64,000 nucleotides of DNA from Streptomyces parvus (GCF_032121415.1 NZ_CP135079.1:248001-312000); one strand, 5' to 3'; numbered from the stretch's first letter, positions 26,232 through 35,292 are shown. Made by a program: numbers and translations. The notes: generated from the sequence alone by a model not told the origin.

Positions 26232-26963
26232 TCACGGTGCCGGGCGGGCCCCGGCCAGTACGGCGCTGTGCACGGCGCGGGCGATTCGCGCACCCCAGGC
26301 GGAGCGGGGTCCGGCGAAGGGTGCGCCGCCGTCGGGCCCCGGTTCGGGGGCGGCGACGCACACGGCGTCGGTCGGCGTGCCCGAACAGTCGAGTCCGGCG
26401 TCCAGGAGCGCCTGGACCTTGGCCTCGGTGGCGGTGGCGACGGCGTTGACGAGGGCGGCGTCGGAGAGCGCGGCGGGCAGGATGACGACGATGTTGACCG
26501 TCCCGGGCCGGAACGGGACCGCCGGAACACCCGCGGCGATCTCCGGGGCCGCCGCCCAACCCCGTACGCCGAGGCCTGCCGTGACGGTCGCCGTGACGCC
26601 GCCGTCCCGGGCGGTCGTGTGCGCGGCGACGTCGGCGGCGGTCATCAGCCCGGCGCCGGGCCCCGTGAGCCCTTCCGCTGCGGCGATCTCGGCGAGGTGG
26701 CGGTCCGGGTCGAGGCGCGGGTAGCCACCGGGGACCTGCGCGTTGAGGATCCAGGCCCGGGGGCCGAGGCCCCCGCCGAGGACCGCGCTGCTGCATACCC
26801 GCGCGCCCGGCCCCAGCCGCCATACGAGGTGGTGGAGGTGCTGCCCGTCCTCGCGCCGGGCGCGCAGTTCACCGCGTTGCGCGGGAAGCCCGAGACGTAC
26901 GGAAGAGATGGCGCACCCCTGGTGGCTCGGCGGGTCGGCGGTGGTCCGGCCTGTGGCCGCCAC
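26232..26963 (-). CDS. cbiZ: Adenosylcobinamide amidohydrolase (CbiZ-type)
   Basis: Opens cobinamide or pseudocobalamin side chains to give cobyric acid, which can be re-used for B12 synthesis. 243 residues. Visible family blocks are VCSSAVLGGGLGPRAWILNAQV, PGTVNIVVILPAALSDAALVNAV, TEAKVQALLDAGLD and GTPTDAVCVA. The N-terminal ~35 residues are not conserved-looking and the true start may be internal; I found no clear ribosome site. It is transcribed toward the end of the sulfite-oxidase gene and stands alone, but a B12 transporter with a cobalamin riboswitch lies 2 kb away. Confidence 0.83.
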   Translation of the reverse strand: MAATGRTTADPPSHQGCAISSVRLGLPAQRGELRARREDGQHLHHLVWRLGPGARVCSSAVLGGGLGPRAWILNAQVPGGYPRLDPDRHLAEIAAAEGLTGPGAGLMTAADVAAHTTARDGGVTATVTAGLGVRGWAAAPEIAAGVPAVPFRPGTVNIVVILPAALSDAALVNAVATATEAKVQALLDAGLDCSGTPTDAVCVAAPEPGPDGGAPFAGPRSAWGARIARAVHSAVLAGARPAP

Positions 26964-27191
26964 GGTTCTCCGATCCTATGCGAGCCCCGGCGGCTCACCC
27001 GATTGGCCTAACGGGTTCCGGAGTGGCCCGGTGCCGTCGTACGGGGCCGGAGCCCCGTACCGGGCTTCCGGGAGCCGCGATCCGGGCGGGCGGGCGGTTG
27101 CAGCGTCCATGCGGGTGAGGCGCGATGGAATCCGGACGCGCCACCTCCGGTGGAGCCAGCCACAGGGCGTGCCCGAGAGGAGGAATCGGTT

Positions 27192-28238
27192 ATGGGAGCC
27201 GCTGACGGTTTCACGGATTCCGGAGAACTCGACGGTCTGACCGTGTACGACAACGACGGCGAGAAGGTCGGCAGCGTGGGCCGGGTGTACGTCGACGACG
27301 ACACCGGCAAGCCCGACTGGGTCACGGTCAAGACCGGCCTGTTCGGTATGAAGGAGAGCTTCGTCCCGCTCGCCGGAGCCCGTCGAGTGGGTTCCGACCT
27401 GCATGTCGCCCATCCGAAGGAGAGCGTCAAGGACGCACCCCGGGTGGACGCGGACGCGCACCTCTCCGTGGCCGAGGAGGAGGAGCTGTACCGGCACTAC
27501 GGCCTGAGCCGGAAGACCGGCAATCTCGGTGAGAACCGGCCGGGCGGCATGGACGCGCCGACCGTCGCCGGAACCGGGGCGATGGGCGCGGCGGGTGCCG
27601 CGGGCACGGCCCGGGGTACCGGAACGCCCCCCGGCGCCAAGGCGACCGGGAAGGCGACCACGGCCGGGACGAGCGCCGGGACGGCCGGCGCGGGAACGAC
27701 AGGAGCTGCGGGCATGGCAGGATCAGGCAGCGGTACGGGCAGGCACCGCGACACGGACGCCTCCGCCACGGCGCGCCCGATGGCGGGCGCCGGTGCGGGC
27801 ACGTCGCGGGCAGCCGACATGAGCGGCAAGGACGAGATGATCCGCTCCGAGGAGCAGCTGCACGTCGGCAAGGAGGAGTACGAGAGCGGCAAGGCGCGGC
27901 TGCACAAGTACGTGGTGACCGAGGAGGTCACCCGGACCGTGCCGGTCTCGCACGAAGAGGTGCGGGTGGTCCGCGAACCGCTCCAGCCCGGCGAGAAGAC
28001 CACCGGGACCACGGACTTCGGCGAGCAGGACGTGGAGGTCACCCTGCACGCGGAACGCGCCACCGTACGCAAGGAGGCCGTGCCGGTGGAGCGGGTCCGG
28101 CTGGAGACCAACCGGGTCACCGAGCAGAAGGAAGTCTCCGCCGAGATCCGCAAGGAGAAGATCGACTACGCGGACGGCAAGGACATGGGCACCGGCAAGG
28201 ACGCCGGTGGCGAGTTCGGCCGGGGGCGACGCCGCTGA
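27192..28238 (+). CDS. PRC-barrel and DUF2382 domain stress protein
   Basis: 348 residues. A PRC-barrel (about 5-85: LDGLTVYDNDGEKVGSVGRVYVDDDTG) is joined by a long Gly/Ala/Thr/Met-rich linker (about 115-215) to a DUF2382 region with the paired charged repeats EEQLHVGKEEYESGKARLHKY and ERATVRKEAVPVERVRLE. Members are abundant in Streptomyces and Deinococcus and are linked to desiccation and osmotic stress; the biochemical role is unknown. ATG 27192 is preceded by GAGGAGGAAT. It is a single gene closed by a strong hairpin. Confidence 0.85.
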   Translation: MGAADGFTDSGELDGLTVYDNDGEKVGSVGRVYVDDDTGKPDWVTVKTGLFGMKESFVPLAGARRVGSDLHVAHPKESVKDAPRVDADAHLSVAEEEELYRHYGLSRKTGNLGENRPGGMDAPTVAGTGAMGAAGAAGTARGTGTPPGAKATGKATTAGTSAGTAGAGTTGAAGMAGSGSGTGRHRDTDASATARPMAGAGAGTSRAADMSGKDEMIRSEEQLHVGKEEYESGKARLHKYVVTEEVTRTVPVSHEEVRVVREPLQPGEKTTGTTDFGEQDVEVTLHAERATVRKEAVPVERVRLETNRVTEQKEVSAEIRKEKIDYADGKDMGTGKDAGGEFGRGRRR

Positions 28239-28283
28239 CCCGCACGACCTCAGGTGGCCGGAAGGCCGCTCCCACGTCCTCGG

Positions 28284-28320
28284 CCGCCGGGCGGGCTCGT
28301 TCAACGGGCCCGCCCGGCGG
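28284..28320. terminator. Bidirectional terminator between DUF2382 gene and btuD
   Basis: CCGCCGGGCGGGC (28284-28296) and GCCCGCCCGGCGG (28308-28320) make a perfect 13-bp stem with an 11-base loop in the 103-base gap between two convergent genes. Confidence 0.7.
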
Positions 28321-28341
28321 GCTGTCCTGCGTCGCCAGCGG

Positions 28342-29121
28342 TCAGCGGCGCGGCAGGAACCGTACCGAGGGGCGGCCGTCGGGACCGTCCGGGGTGACGA
28401 CCGCCCGCACGCCGTAGACGTCCGCGATGCGTTCCTCGGTGATGACCTCGGCGGGGGTGCCTCCGGCGACGACGCGGCCGGCCTTCATCACGGTGATCCG
28501 GTCGCAGAACATCGCGGCCAGGTTGAGGTCGTGCAGCGCGACGACGCTGGTGACGGGGAGGCCGGCGACCAGGGCGAGCAGGTCCAGCTGGTGCTGGATG
28601 TCGAGATGGTTCGTCGGCTCGTCCAGCAGGAGTTCGCGGGGCTGCTGGGCCAGGGCGCGGGCGATCTGGACGCGTTGGCGTTCGCCGCCGGACAGGGTGT
28701 GCCAGGACTGCCCGGCGCGGTCCGTGAGCCCGGTGCGCCGCAGCGCGTCGGCGACGGCGTCCTCGTCGGTTCGGTCCGGGGCGGACCAGGCGCGCCGGTG
28801 CGGGATGCGGCCGAGGCGTACGACGTCCAGGACGCTGAGGTCGGCCTGGGTGACCGCGTGCTGGTCGACGACGGCGATCCGGCGGGCGACGGTGCGGCGG
28901 CCGAGACCGGCGAGGGGGTCGCCGTCCAGGGTGACGACGCCGGCGTCCGGGGCGAGGAGACCCGCGAGGATCCGCAGCAGGGTGGATTTTCCGGAGCCGT
29001 TGGGGCCGAGGAGCCCGACGGTGGAGCCGGGCGGCGGGGCGATGGCGACGCCGTCGAGGATGAGCCGGCCGCCCGCCTCGCGGCCGACACGGTCGGCGCG
29101 CAGGCCGGTGGAAACGCTCAT
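28342..29121 (-). CDS. btuD: Cobalamin ABC importer, ATP-binding protein
   Basis: 259-residue FecE/BtuD-type ATPase. Walker A is GPNGSGKST, the signature is LSGGERQRVQIARAL, Walker B is LLLDEPTNHLD and the switch histidine is in VVALHDLNLA. ATG 29121 overlaps the permease stop by 4 bases. By itself it would be called an iron-siderophore ATPase; the cobalamin riboswitch at the head of the operon assigns it to vitamin B12. Last gene of the btuFCD transcript. Confidence 0.85.
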   Translation of the reverse strand: MSVSTGLRADRVGREAGGRLILDGVAIAPPPGSTVGLLGPNGSGKSTLLRILAGLLAPDAGVVTLDGDPLAGLGRRTVARRIAVVDQHAVTQADLSVLDVVRLGRIPHRRAWSAPDRTDEDAVADALRRTGLTDRAGQSWHTLSGGERQRVQIARALAQQPRELLLDEPTNHLDIQHQLDLLALVAGLPVTSVVALHDLNLAAMFCDRITVMKAGRVVAGGTPAEVITEERIADVYGVRAVVTPDGPDGRPSVRFLPRR

Positions 29122-30203
29122 GACGTGCTCCGGGTGCGGTACAGGACGAGGACGAAGGCGGGGACGCCGATCAGCGCGGTGACGACGCCGACCGGTACTT
29201 CCTGCGGGTCGAGGACGGTCCGGGCGAGGGTGTCGACCCAGACCAGGAAGACCGCCCCGGCGAGCGCGGTGACCGGGAGGAGCCGCCGGTGACCGGAGCC
29301 GGTGAGGGCGCGGGCGGCGTGCGGCAGGACCAGACCGACGAAGCCGATCGCCCCGGCGGCGCTGACCAGGGCGGCGGTCAGCAGGGCGGTGGTGCACAGC
29401 AGCACGATCCGGGTGCGGGCGACGTTCACGCCGAGCGCGGCGGCGGCGTCCTGCCCGAAGGCGAAGGCGTCGAGCGTACGGGCGTGGGCCAGGCAGATCA
29501 CCAGGCAGACGGCGAGGACGGCGGAGCACAGGGCGACCTCGCTCCAGCCGACGCCGCTGAGCGAGCCGAGGAGCCAGAACAGCACCCCGCGGGTCTGCTC
29601 GGCGTCGGCGGAGGTCATCACGACGAAGGAGGTGAGGGCGGAGAAGAGCTGCATCGCGGCGACGCCGGAGAGGACGACGCGGTCGGTGGAGCCGCCGAGG
29701 GTGTGGCTGAGCAGCAGCACCAGGGCGAAGGAGAGGAGCGCCCCGACGAACGCCCCGGCCGACAGCGACACCGCTCCCCCGCCGACCCCGAGGACGACCA
29801 CCATGACCGCCCCGGTGGAGGCGCCGGAGGAGACGCCGAGGACGAAGGGGTCGGCGAGCGGGTTGCGCAGCAGCGACTGCATCACCGTGCCGCACACCGC
29901 GAGCCCCGCGCCGCACACGGCGGCGAGGAGCGTACGCGGCATGCGGAGGTTCCAGATGATGCCGTCGCGGATCGGGCTGAGATCACTCGTGCCGAGCCCG
30001 AGGTGGGCGGCGACGGTGGACCAGACGTCGGGGACGGAGATCCGGGCGGGCCCGATGGTCACGGCGACCGCGACGGAGGCAACGAGGAGGAGCAGACCGC
30101 CGCCCCGGAGCAGCACGGTGAGCGGCGCCCCGGCCCGGGCCCGGCGAGCGGCGGCAGGCGGCGCGTCGGCCACCTTCGCGGCCGTACGGCTGTCCGTGCT
30201 CAC
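29118..30203 (-). CDS. btuC: Cobalamin ABC importer, FecCD-type permease
   Basis: 361 residues, about 9-10 transmembrane segments. Family motifs are RMPRTLLAAVCGAGLAVCGTVMQSLLRNPLADPFVLGVSSGA split over two helices and GAIGFVGLVLPHAAR, the ATPase-coupling loop. GTG 30203 is chosen because it follows the btuF stop by two bases; the frame continues upstream inside btuF but is not needed. One permease gene implies a homodimeric channel with two BtuD subunits. Confidence 0.86.
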   Translation of the reverse strand: MSTDSRTAAKVADAPPAAARRARAGAPLTVLLRGGGLLLLVASVAVAVTIGPARISVPDVWSTVAAHLGLGTSDLSPIRDGIIWNLRMPRTLLAAVCGAGLAVCGTVMQSLLRNPLADPFVLGVSSGASTGAVMVVVLGVGGGAVSLSAGAFVGALLSFALVLLLSHTLGGSTDRVVLSGVAAMQLFSALTSFVVMTSADAEQTRGVLFWLLGSLSGVGWSEVALCSAVLAVCLVICLAHARTLDAFAFGQDAAAALGVNVARTRIVLLCTTALLTAALVSAAGAIGFVGLVLPHAARALTGSGHRRLLPVTALAGAVFLVWVDTLARTVLDPQEVPVGVVTALIGVPAFVLVLYRTRSTS

Positions 30204-30205
30204 CC

Positions 30206-31252
30206 TCACTCCGCGAGCCCGAAGTCGCGCAGTCCGGCCGCGACGCGCTCCAGCCCCTCCACGGTCCGGATGGTCGGGTTCATGGCCTGGCCGCTGAGGA
30301 GCACGTAGCGGCGGTTCCTGACGGCGTCCATCGTCTTCGTGACCGGGTTGGACTCCAGGAACTCGATCTTCTTCTCGGCGCTCTCGGCCGTCTGCGTCGT
30401 GCGGCTGAGGTCGCCGATGACCAGGACGTCGGGGTTGCGGTCGGCGACGGTCTCCCAGCTGATCTGGGGCCATTCGTCGCGGGTGTCGTCGAAGACGTTC
30501 CTCGCTCCGAGTTCCTCGGTGATGACGCCGGGGGCCCCGCAGCATCCCGCGAGGTAGGGGGCTTTGGAGTCGGAGAACCAGTAGAGGAGCGAGGTGCCGG
30601 AGGCGTCGACGCCGTCGGTCGCCCTGTCCACCCGGGCCCGGAGCTTCTTCACCAGGGCGTCGCCGCGTTCGGGGACGCCGAACACCTGGGCCAGTTCGCG
30701 TACTTCGGTGTAGACGCTGTCCATCGTCAGGGGTGCGGTGCGGGCTCCGTCACCGCTGCCGCTGTTGTCCTTGCCGACGCAGTCGGCGGGCGAGATGTAG
30801 GTCGGGACGCCGAGCTTCTCGAACTGTTCGCGCGGGGCGACGCCGCCCTTGGCGAGGGTCGAGGCGAAGGAGGCGGAGAGGAAGTCGGGCTCCATGTCCA
30901 GGACCTTCTCCGAGGAGGGCCGGTTCACCGATATCCGCTCGACGCCCGCGTTGGCCTTCTCCAGGCCCTTCATCACCGGGTCGCTCCAGGTGGCGGTGGC
31001 GGCGATCCGGTCGGCCAGGCCGAGCGAGAGGAGGATCTCGGTGGAACCCTGGTCGACGGAGACGGCCTGCCGGGGCGGGGCCTTCACCGTGACGGTGCGC
31101 CCGCAGTTCTTCAGGGTGAGCGGGAAGCCCCCGGCCTTCTTCCCGTCGGCGGCCCCGGTGCCCCCGCCCCCGCCGCAGGCGGTCAGCAGGAGGAGTCCGG
31201 CCGCGAGGAGAGCGGCGGTACGTATCGGGGCGGGGGTGGCCGTGGACAGCAC
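30206..31252 (-). CDS. btuF: Cobalamin ABC importer, substrate-binding lipoprotein
   Basis: 348 residues. A lipoprotein signal ends at LLLTACGGGGG with Cys near residue 26, so it is anchored outside the membrane. The mature part has the two-lobed type III binding fold (VSVDQGSTEILLSLGLADRI; NPDVLVIGDLSRTTQ; SNPVTKTMDAVRNRRYVLLSG). Four extra cysteines (NCGR, ADCVG, GCCGAP) are unusual and may form disulfides. GTG 31252 is weakly supported by GAGGTCC upstream. First gene of the riboswitch-controlled operon. Confidence 0.85.
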   Translation of the reverse strand: MLSTATPAPIRTAALLAAGLLLLTACGGGGGTGAADGKKAGGFPLTLKNCGRTVTVKAPPRQAVSVDQGSTEILLSLGLADRIAATATWSDPVMKGLEKANAGVERISVNRPSSEKVLDMEPDFLSASFASTLAKGGVAPREQFEKLGVPTYISPADCVGKDNSGSGDGARTAPLTMDSVYTEVRELAQVFGVPERGDALVKKLRARVDRATDGVDASGTSLLYWFSDSKAPYLAGCCGAPGVITEELGARNVFDDTRDEWPQISWETVADRNPDVLVIGDLSRTTQTAESAEKKIEFLESNPVTKTMDAVRNRRYVLLSGQAMNPTIRTVEGLERVAAGLRDFGLAE

Positions 31253-31324
31253 GAAGGACCTCTGTGTCTCTGGGCCCAGCCGCGGAGCCCGTCGTACGGT
31301 TCCCGTGCCCCGGTGCGGGCGCGG

Positions 31325-31475
31325 GCGCCAGCAGGTCTTCGGACTCGGGTTCGTCCGGGCGGGACGCCTTCCCGGAGCACGCGTGTGCTCCAGTGGCCGT
31401 GGCCCCGCCCGTCCCCCTCACCGCTGCGCGTCAGTTCCGGATTCGCACCGGATTCCCTGACCCCGTCGCTGGGGT
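31325..31475 (-). promoter_or_regulatory. Cobalamin (B12) riboswitch
   Basis: On the minus strand, in order, I read GGTGCGAATCCGGAACTGAC (around 31431-31450), GCAGCGGTGAGG, GCCACTG (31391-31397), GGGAAGGCG (about 31365-31373) and CCGAAGACCTGC (about 31331-31342). These are the conserved blocks of the adenosylcobalamin aptamer in the right order and spacing. It ends about 75 bases before btuF, so high B12 should shut off transporter expression. Edges are approximate. Confidence 0.88.
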
Positions 31476-31616
31476 TCGACTGGCCCCGGCAAGCTATCAC
31501 GTGTCTTCCCGCGGTTCGGGCGCGGTGCGGCGGGTCGTGGTCCGCGGGGCCGGTGCGGCGCGGGGTCTGCCCGCCGTACCGGCCGCGCGGGTTCCTCCGG
31601 GGCGGGCCGGGACGCC

Positions 31617-32840
31617 CTACGGGGCTTGGAGGGCGATGACCGCGTTCTGGCCGCCGAAGCCGAAGGAGTGGCTGACGGCACGTCGTACGGGGACCTCGCG
31701 TGGGGTCTTGGTGACGCAGTCGATGGCGAACCCGGGCTCGGGGGCGTCCAGGTTCGCGATCGGCGGGATCACCCCGTGCTGGAGCGTGAGGATCGTCAGG
31801 CCCGCCTCGATGGCGCCGGCCGCCCCCATGCAGTGGCCCAGTACGCCTTTCGGGGCGGTGACGGGCGGCCGGTGCGGGTAGGCCCGGCCGATGAGGGCGG
31901 CTTCGGTCGCGTCGCCCCGCGGGGTCGACGTGCCGTGCGCGTTGACGTGTTCGACGTCCTCGGCCCGCCAGCCCGCGTCGCGCAGCGCGGCGTCGACGGC
32001 CGCCCGCGCGACCTCCCCGGAGGGGTGCGGGCTGGTGGGGTGGTAAGCGTCGGTGGTGGCCCCGGTGCCCGCGATCAGCGCTCGGGGAAAGGCGCCGCGG
32101 GCGCGGGCTTCCTCGGCCCGTTCCAGGACCATGACGGCCGCGCCCTCGCCCATGACGATTCCGGCCCTGTCGGCGGCGAAGGGACGGCACAGGCGGGCGG
32201 GGTCGCCGTCCCGCGGTGCTGCTGCGCCGGAGCGGGCGAAGCCGGTCATGGCGACGGGGAAGACGATCGACTCGGTGGCCCCGGCGATGGCGATGTCGCA
32301 CTGTCCCAGCGTCAGCATGTCCCGGGCCACCGAGAGTGCGGTCACCCCGGACGAGCAGGCCGTGCACGGGGCCAGGCTCGGCCCGGTGGCCTTCATCGCG
32401 ATGGCGATCTCGGCCGCGGGCATGTTCGGGATGGTCAGCAGGATGCCCGACGGCGAGGTGGCCTCGGGGCCGCGTCGTTCCAGGGCGACGGCCTGTTCGG
32501 TGAGTCCCGCGGATCCTCCGCTGCTGGTGCCGACCACGACGGCGACCCGGGTCCCGTCCCAGTGCGCCGGGTCCAGCCCGGCGTCGGCGACCGCCTCCCG
32601 GGCGGCCAGGAGGGCGAACTTGACGTAGCGGCCCATCCGGAACGCGGACCGGCCGCCGACCGCGTCGTCGAGGTCGATGCCGGAGACCGTACAGGCGAAG
32701 TCGACGGCGCAGCCCTGCAGTTCGGGGACGGTGCGGGCGGGTGAGACGCCGGCGCGGACTCCGTCCCAGGTGGTGTCGGTGGTGTGGCCGACCGGGGTGA
32801 TCATCCCCAGTCCCGTCACGGCGATGGCGGGTCGCTTCAT
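31617..32840 (-). CDS. Beta-ketoacyl-ACP synthase, KAS I/II type (second KAS of the cluster)
   Basis: 407 residues. The catalytic triad is complete: Cys162 in TACSSG, His in NAHGTSTPRGD and His in APKGVLGHCMGAAGA, with the C-terminal SHSFGFGGQNA. It is therefore a true condensing enzyme rather than a chain-length factor. It extends acyl-ACP with malonyl-ACP. ATG 32840 overlaps the ACP stop by 4 bases. It resembles the KAS at 35293-36549 along the whole length (both have DFAC near residue 50, AVGGRS, and AGLDPA.WDGTRV), which suggests an old duplication within the cluster. Confidence 0.92.
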   Translation of the reverse strand: MKRPAIAVTGLGMITPVGHTTDTTWDGVRAGVSPARTVPELQGCAVDFACTVSGIDLDDAVGGRSAFRMGRYVKFALLAAREAVADAGLDPAHWDGTRVAVVVGTSSGGSAGLTEQAVALERRGPEATSPSGILLTIPNMPAAEIAIAMKATGPSLAPCTACSSGVTALSVARDMLTLGQCDIAIAGATESIVFPVAMTGFARSGAAAPRDGDPARLCRPFAADRAGIVMGEGAAVMVLERAEEARARGAFPRALIAGTGATTDAYHPTSPHPSGEVARAAVDAALRDAGWRAEDVEHVNAHGTSTPRGDATEAALIGRAYPHRPPVTAPKGVLGHCMGAAGAIEAGLTILTLQHGVIPPIANLDAPEPGFAIDCVTKTPREVPVRRAVSHSFGFGGQNAVIALQAP

Positions 32841-33112
32841 CGGGTGTTGCTCACCGGCACGGCCGCCTCGGCCGCCGCGCTGCCGACGGCGTCGTCGATG
32901 TACGCGGAGATGTCGGCCAGCGTGGCGTCCTTGTAGAGCTTCTCGGAGTCGGCGTCGACGCCCAGGGTCTCCTTGATGATGACGGCGAACTCGGCGACCG
33001 CGAGGGAGTCCATCTCCAGGCTGTCCATGGTGGACTCCGGCAGGACCTCCTGGGCGGGCACCTTGAACGTCCCGGTCAGGACCTCGGTGATCTTGGGGTG
33101 AATGGCCTTCAT
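32837..33112 (-). CDS. Acyl carrier protein
   Basis: 91 residues, acidic, four-helix ACP. The phosphopantetheine serine is in EMDSLAVAEF (about residue 37). ATG 33112 has GAGAGGA upstream; the open frame upstream of it (to 33175) starts without a ribosome site. It is the dedicated carrier for the flanking KAS enzymes. The C-terminus carries a short Ala-rich tail not needed for the fold. Confidence 0.9.
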   Translation of the reverse strand: MKAIHPKITEVLTGTFKVPAQEVLPESTMDSLEMDSLAVAEFAVIIKETLGVDADSEKLYKDATLADISAYIDDAVGSAAAEAAVPVSNTR

Positions 33113-33186
33113 GGTGATTCCTCTCATCGGGTTCGTCGAGATCGTCCGAGCGGTGGGGGAAACGGTGTTGCCCACCGCACGGAATA

Positions 33187-33209
33187 ACTGGAAGACAATC
33201 TTCCGGTTA
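33187..33209. repeat. Palindrome at the 3' end of the oxidase gene
   Basis: AACTGGAAGA-CAA-TCTTCCGGTT: 10-base arms with one mismatch, in an unusually AT-rich patch between the oxidase stop and the ACP gene. It may be a regulator site or a processing/termination hairpin inside the operon. Confidence 0.5.
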
Positions 33210-35219
33210 CGCCTTCCGGTGAACCGATTCGTCTACGCTCACCTGCGGCTTCTCGAACCATCGGGAGATCACCGATGCGGTTCCCCAGTACGCCAGGAGG
33301 ACCCCACGGGTGCCGAGCGCCGCGACCTTCTCGCGCAGCGGGCGCCTCCGGCTGCCGCAGACGGGCCGCCGGAACTCCGCCGCGCGGCCCCGGATTCCCG
33401 CCCCGCGGCTCCGGTGCCAGGCCCCCTCGGGGTCGTCGTAGACGTCCGCGTACCGGGGCCCGGCGATCGGCCAGTCCGACATCAGGCGCTCGGGCAGGGC
33501 GAAGCTCGCCACCAGGGCGGGGGTGTGTTCGGCCACGACGGCGGTCGCCTCCTCCACCGCGTCGGACAGAAGGGCGACCTGATCGGCGGTCAGCCGTCCG
33601 GAGGCGATCAGGTCACCGCTGTTGCGGGCGATCCACCGGAGCGCGAAGAGCCGGCGAAGCTCGGTCAGCCGTTCGCGCGCCTCTCCCCCGGGCAGGGTGG
33701 CGACGGCCTCGGCGTACGCTTCGTCCGCCTGCCGGTAGGCGTATGCCTCGACACCGCGCAGCGCCGCCGACGACGCGGCGTTCCAGCGGCCGAGCGGATC
33801 GCCGGGCGGGGCGGCGCTCATCCGCATCCGGGCGCGGGCGAACCAGAGGTCCTCGACGGCCGCGAACAGCCGGCCGAGAAAGGCGGGGTCGCCCAGGTCG
33901 CCGGGGCCGTCGTCGTCGGCCGTGTCCCGGTCGGTGGCGCTGAAGAGCATCTCGGCGGCGGCCTTGGCGTGGACGGCGAGGTTGTCGCCCTCGGCGGTGA
34001 TCGCACCCTCGATGCCGGTGACCAGCTCGGTCATTCCGTTGTTCTCCAACAACCCCTGGGCTCCGCACCGTTCGCGGCATTCGACGATGACGTCGCGGGC
34101 CTGCCAGGTGATCCATCCCTTGGCGACGGCCACCAGGCGTTCCGCCTCGTCCCGGTCGGTCTCGGAGGCCGACTCCCAGCCGTCCAGGGCCCTGCGGTGC
34201 AGCAGGCTCATCGCGTAGACGGTGGCCATCGCTCCGGCCAGCGGGCCGTGGTGGGTGCGGTGCGCGTACACCGGGATCCGCCGGGCGGCACGCGACCCGG
34301 AGATCATCCGGTGGCCGGCGTAGCGGACGGCGATGGCCAGGGTGACCCGCGCGGAGCCGACCGCGCAGGCGCTCATGGAGAGCTTGCCGGGGGTGACCCG
34401 GCCGATGGAGGTGAGGAACCGCCTTCTGCGGTTGGGGACTTCGCTGTGGAACCGGCCGTCGTCCCCGATCCGCCCCTGCTGTCCGGCGAGCAGCGCCGCG
34501 CGCGGGACGAAGCAGCGGTCGAAGGAGGTCAGGCAGTGGTCGACCGGGGAGCCCATCCGGGCGGGCAGCCGCCGCACCCGGACACCGGGCAGGGCGCGGT
34601 GGGCGTCGGTGAGCGGGGCGAGGAAAAGGAAGACCCCGTGGTCGGTGCCGTCGGCGAGCAACCGGGCCGCCACGACACCGGACTTGGGACCCCCGGCCGG
34701 GCTGGTGTTGGGCATGAACTTCTGCGCCCCGGCGTGCGGGGTGTGCAGGACGAAGCCGTCGCGTTCGCGGTCGTACGTCGCGGTCGTCTCGATGGCCGCC
34801 GCGTCGTTGCCGTGCGCCACCTCCGTACAGAGGAAGGTGCCCACGCGCCGCAGGGCGAGGAAGTCCGACACGTCGCGCCGGGTGTCCGCGTCGTGGTCGA
34901 GGAGGCTGCCGAGGAAGAGGTTGTAGTGGATGCCCGCCACGGTGGTCAGCGCCGGGTCGACGGGGCCGAGCCACTCGTGGAGGGCGGCGAGCGCCCGGGG
35001 GTCGGAGGCCAGTCGAGCGCCGCTGTCGAGCGCGTTGTTGAGGATGCGCAGCCGGTGGTAGGCGAGGGCGAGCCGTTCGTCGGGGGTGCCGCCGCCGGGG
35101 CGGCGAAACGGTTCTGTAGTCAGCAGGCGGCGCCAGAATCCGTGCTCCTGGCGGAAGTTCGGCCCGAAGAGCACTGCGGTGAGCAAATCGTTCGTGGACG
35201 GCGAGGCCGCGTCGTTCAT
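33207..35219 (-). CDS. Acyl-CoA oxidase/dehydrogenase-like flavoenzyme
   Basis: About 670 residues, the length of peroxisomal-type acyl-CoA oxidases rather than of short acyl-CoA dehydrogenases. Visible blocks are FLCTEVAHGNDAAAIETTA, GVVAARLL, RVRRLPARMG and CRERCGAQGLLENN. The catalytic glutamate is retained in AITAEGDN. It should desaturate an acyl thioester between C2 and C3 using FAD and oxygen. Being placed between KAS and ACP genes suggests the thioester is made by this cluster. Start: ATG 35219 begins MNDAAS but lacks a good ribosome site; GTG 35264 is an in-frame alternative. Confidence 0.8.
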   Translation of the reverse strand: MNDAASPSTNDLLTAVLFGPNFRQEHGFWRRLLTTEPFRRPGGGTPDERLALAYHRLRILNNALDSGARLASDPRALAALHEWLGPVDPALTTVAGIHYNLFLGSLLDHDADTRRDVSDFLALRRVGTFLCTEVAHGNDAAAIETTATYDRERDGFVLHTPHAGAQKFMPNTSPAGGPKSGVVAARLLADGTDHGVFLFLAPLTDAHRALPGVRVRRLPARMGSPVDHCLTSFDRCFVPRAALLAGQQGRIGDDGRFHSEVPNRRRRFLTSIGRVTPGKLSMSACAVGSARVTLAIAVRYAGHRMISGSRAARRIPVYAHRTHHGPLAGAMATVYAMSLLHRRALDGWESASETDRDEAERLVAVAKGWITWQARDVIVECRERCGAQGLLENNGMTELVTGIEGAITAEGDNLAVHAKAAAEMLFSATDRDTADDDGPGDLGDPAFLGRLFAAVEDLWFARARMRMSAAPPGDPLGRWNAASSAALRGVEAYAYRQADEAYAEAVATLPGGEARERLTELRRLFALRWIARNSGDLIASGRLTADQVALLSDAVEEATAVVAEHTPALVASFALPERLMSDWPIAGPRYADVYDDPEGAWHRSRGAGIRGRAAEFRRPVCGSRRRPLREKVAALGTRGVLLAYWGTASVISRWFEKPQVSVDESVHRKA

Positions 35220-35292
35220 GGTTACGGTCACAACACAGTAACGATCAAGGAACGGCGAGGACACCCCCGCCGTCCCGAAATGCCGCCGTATA

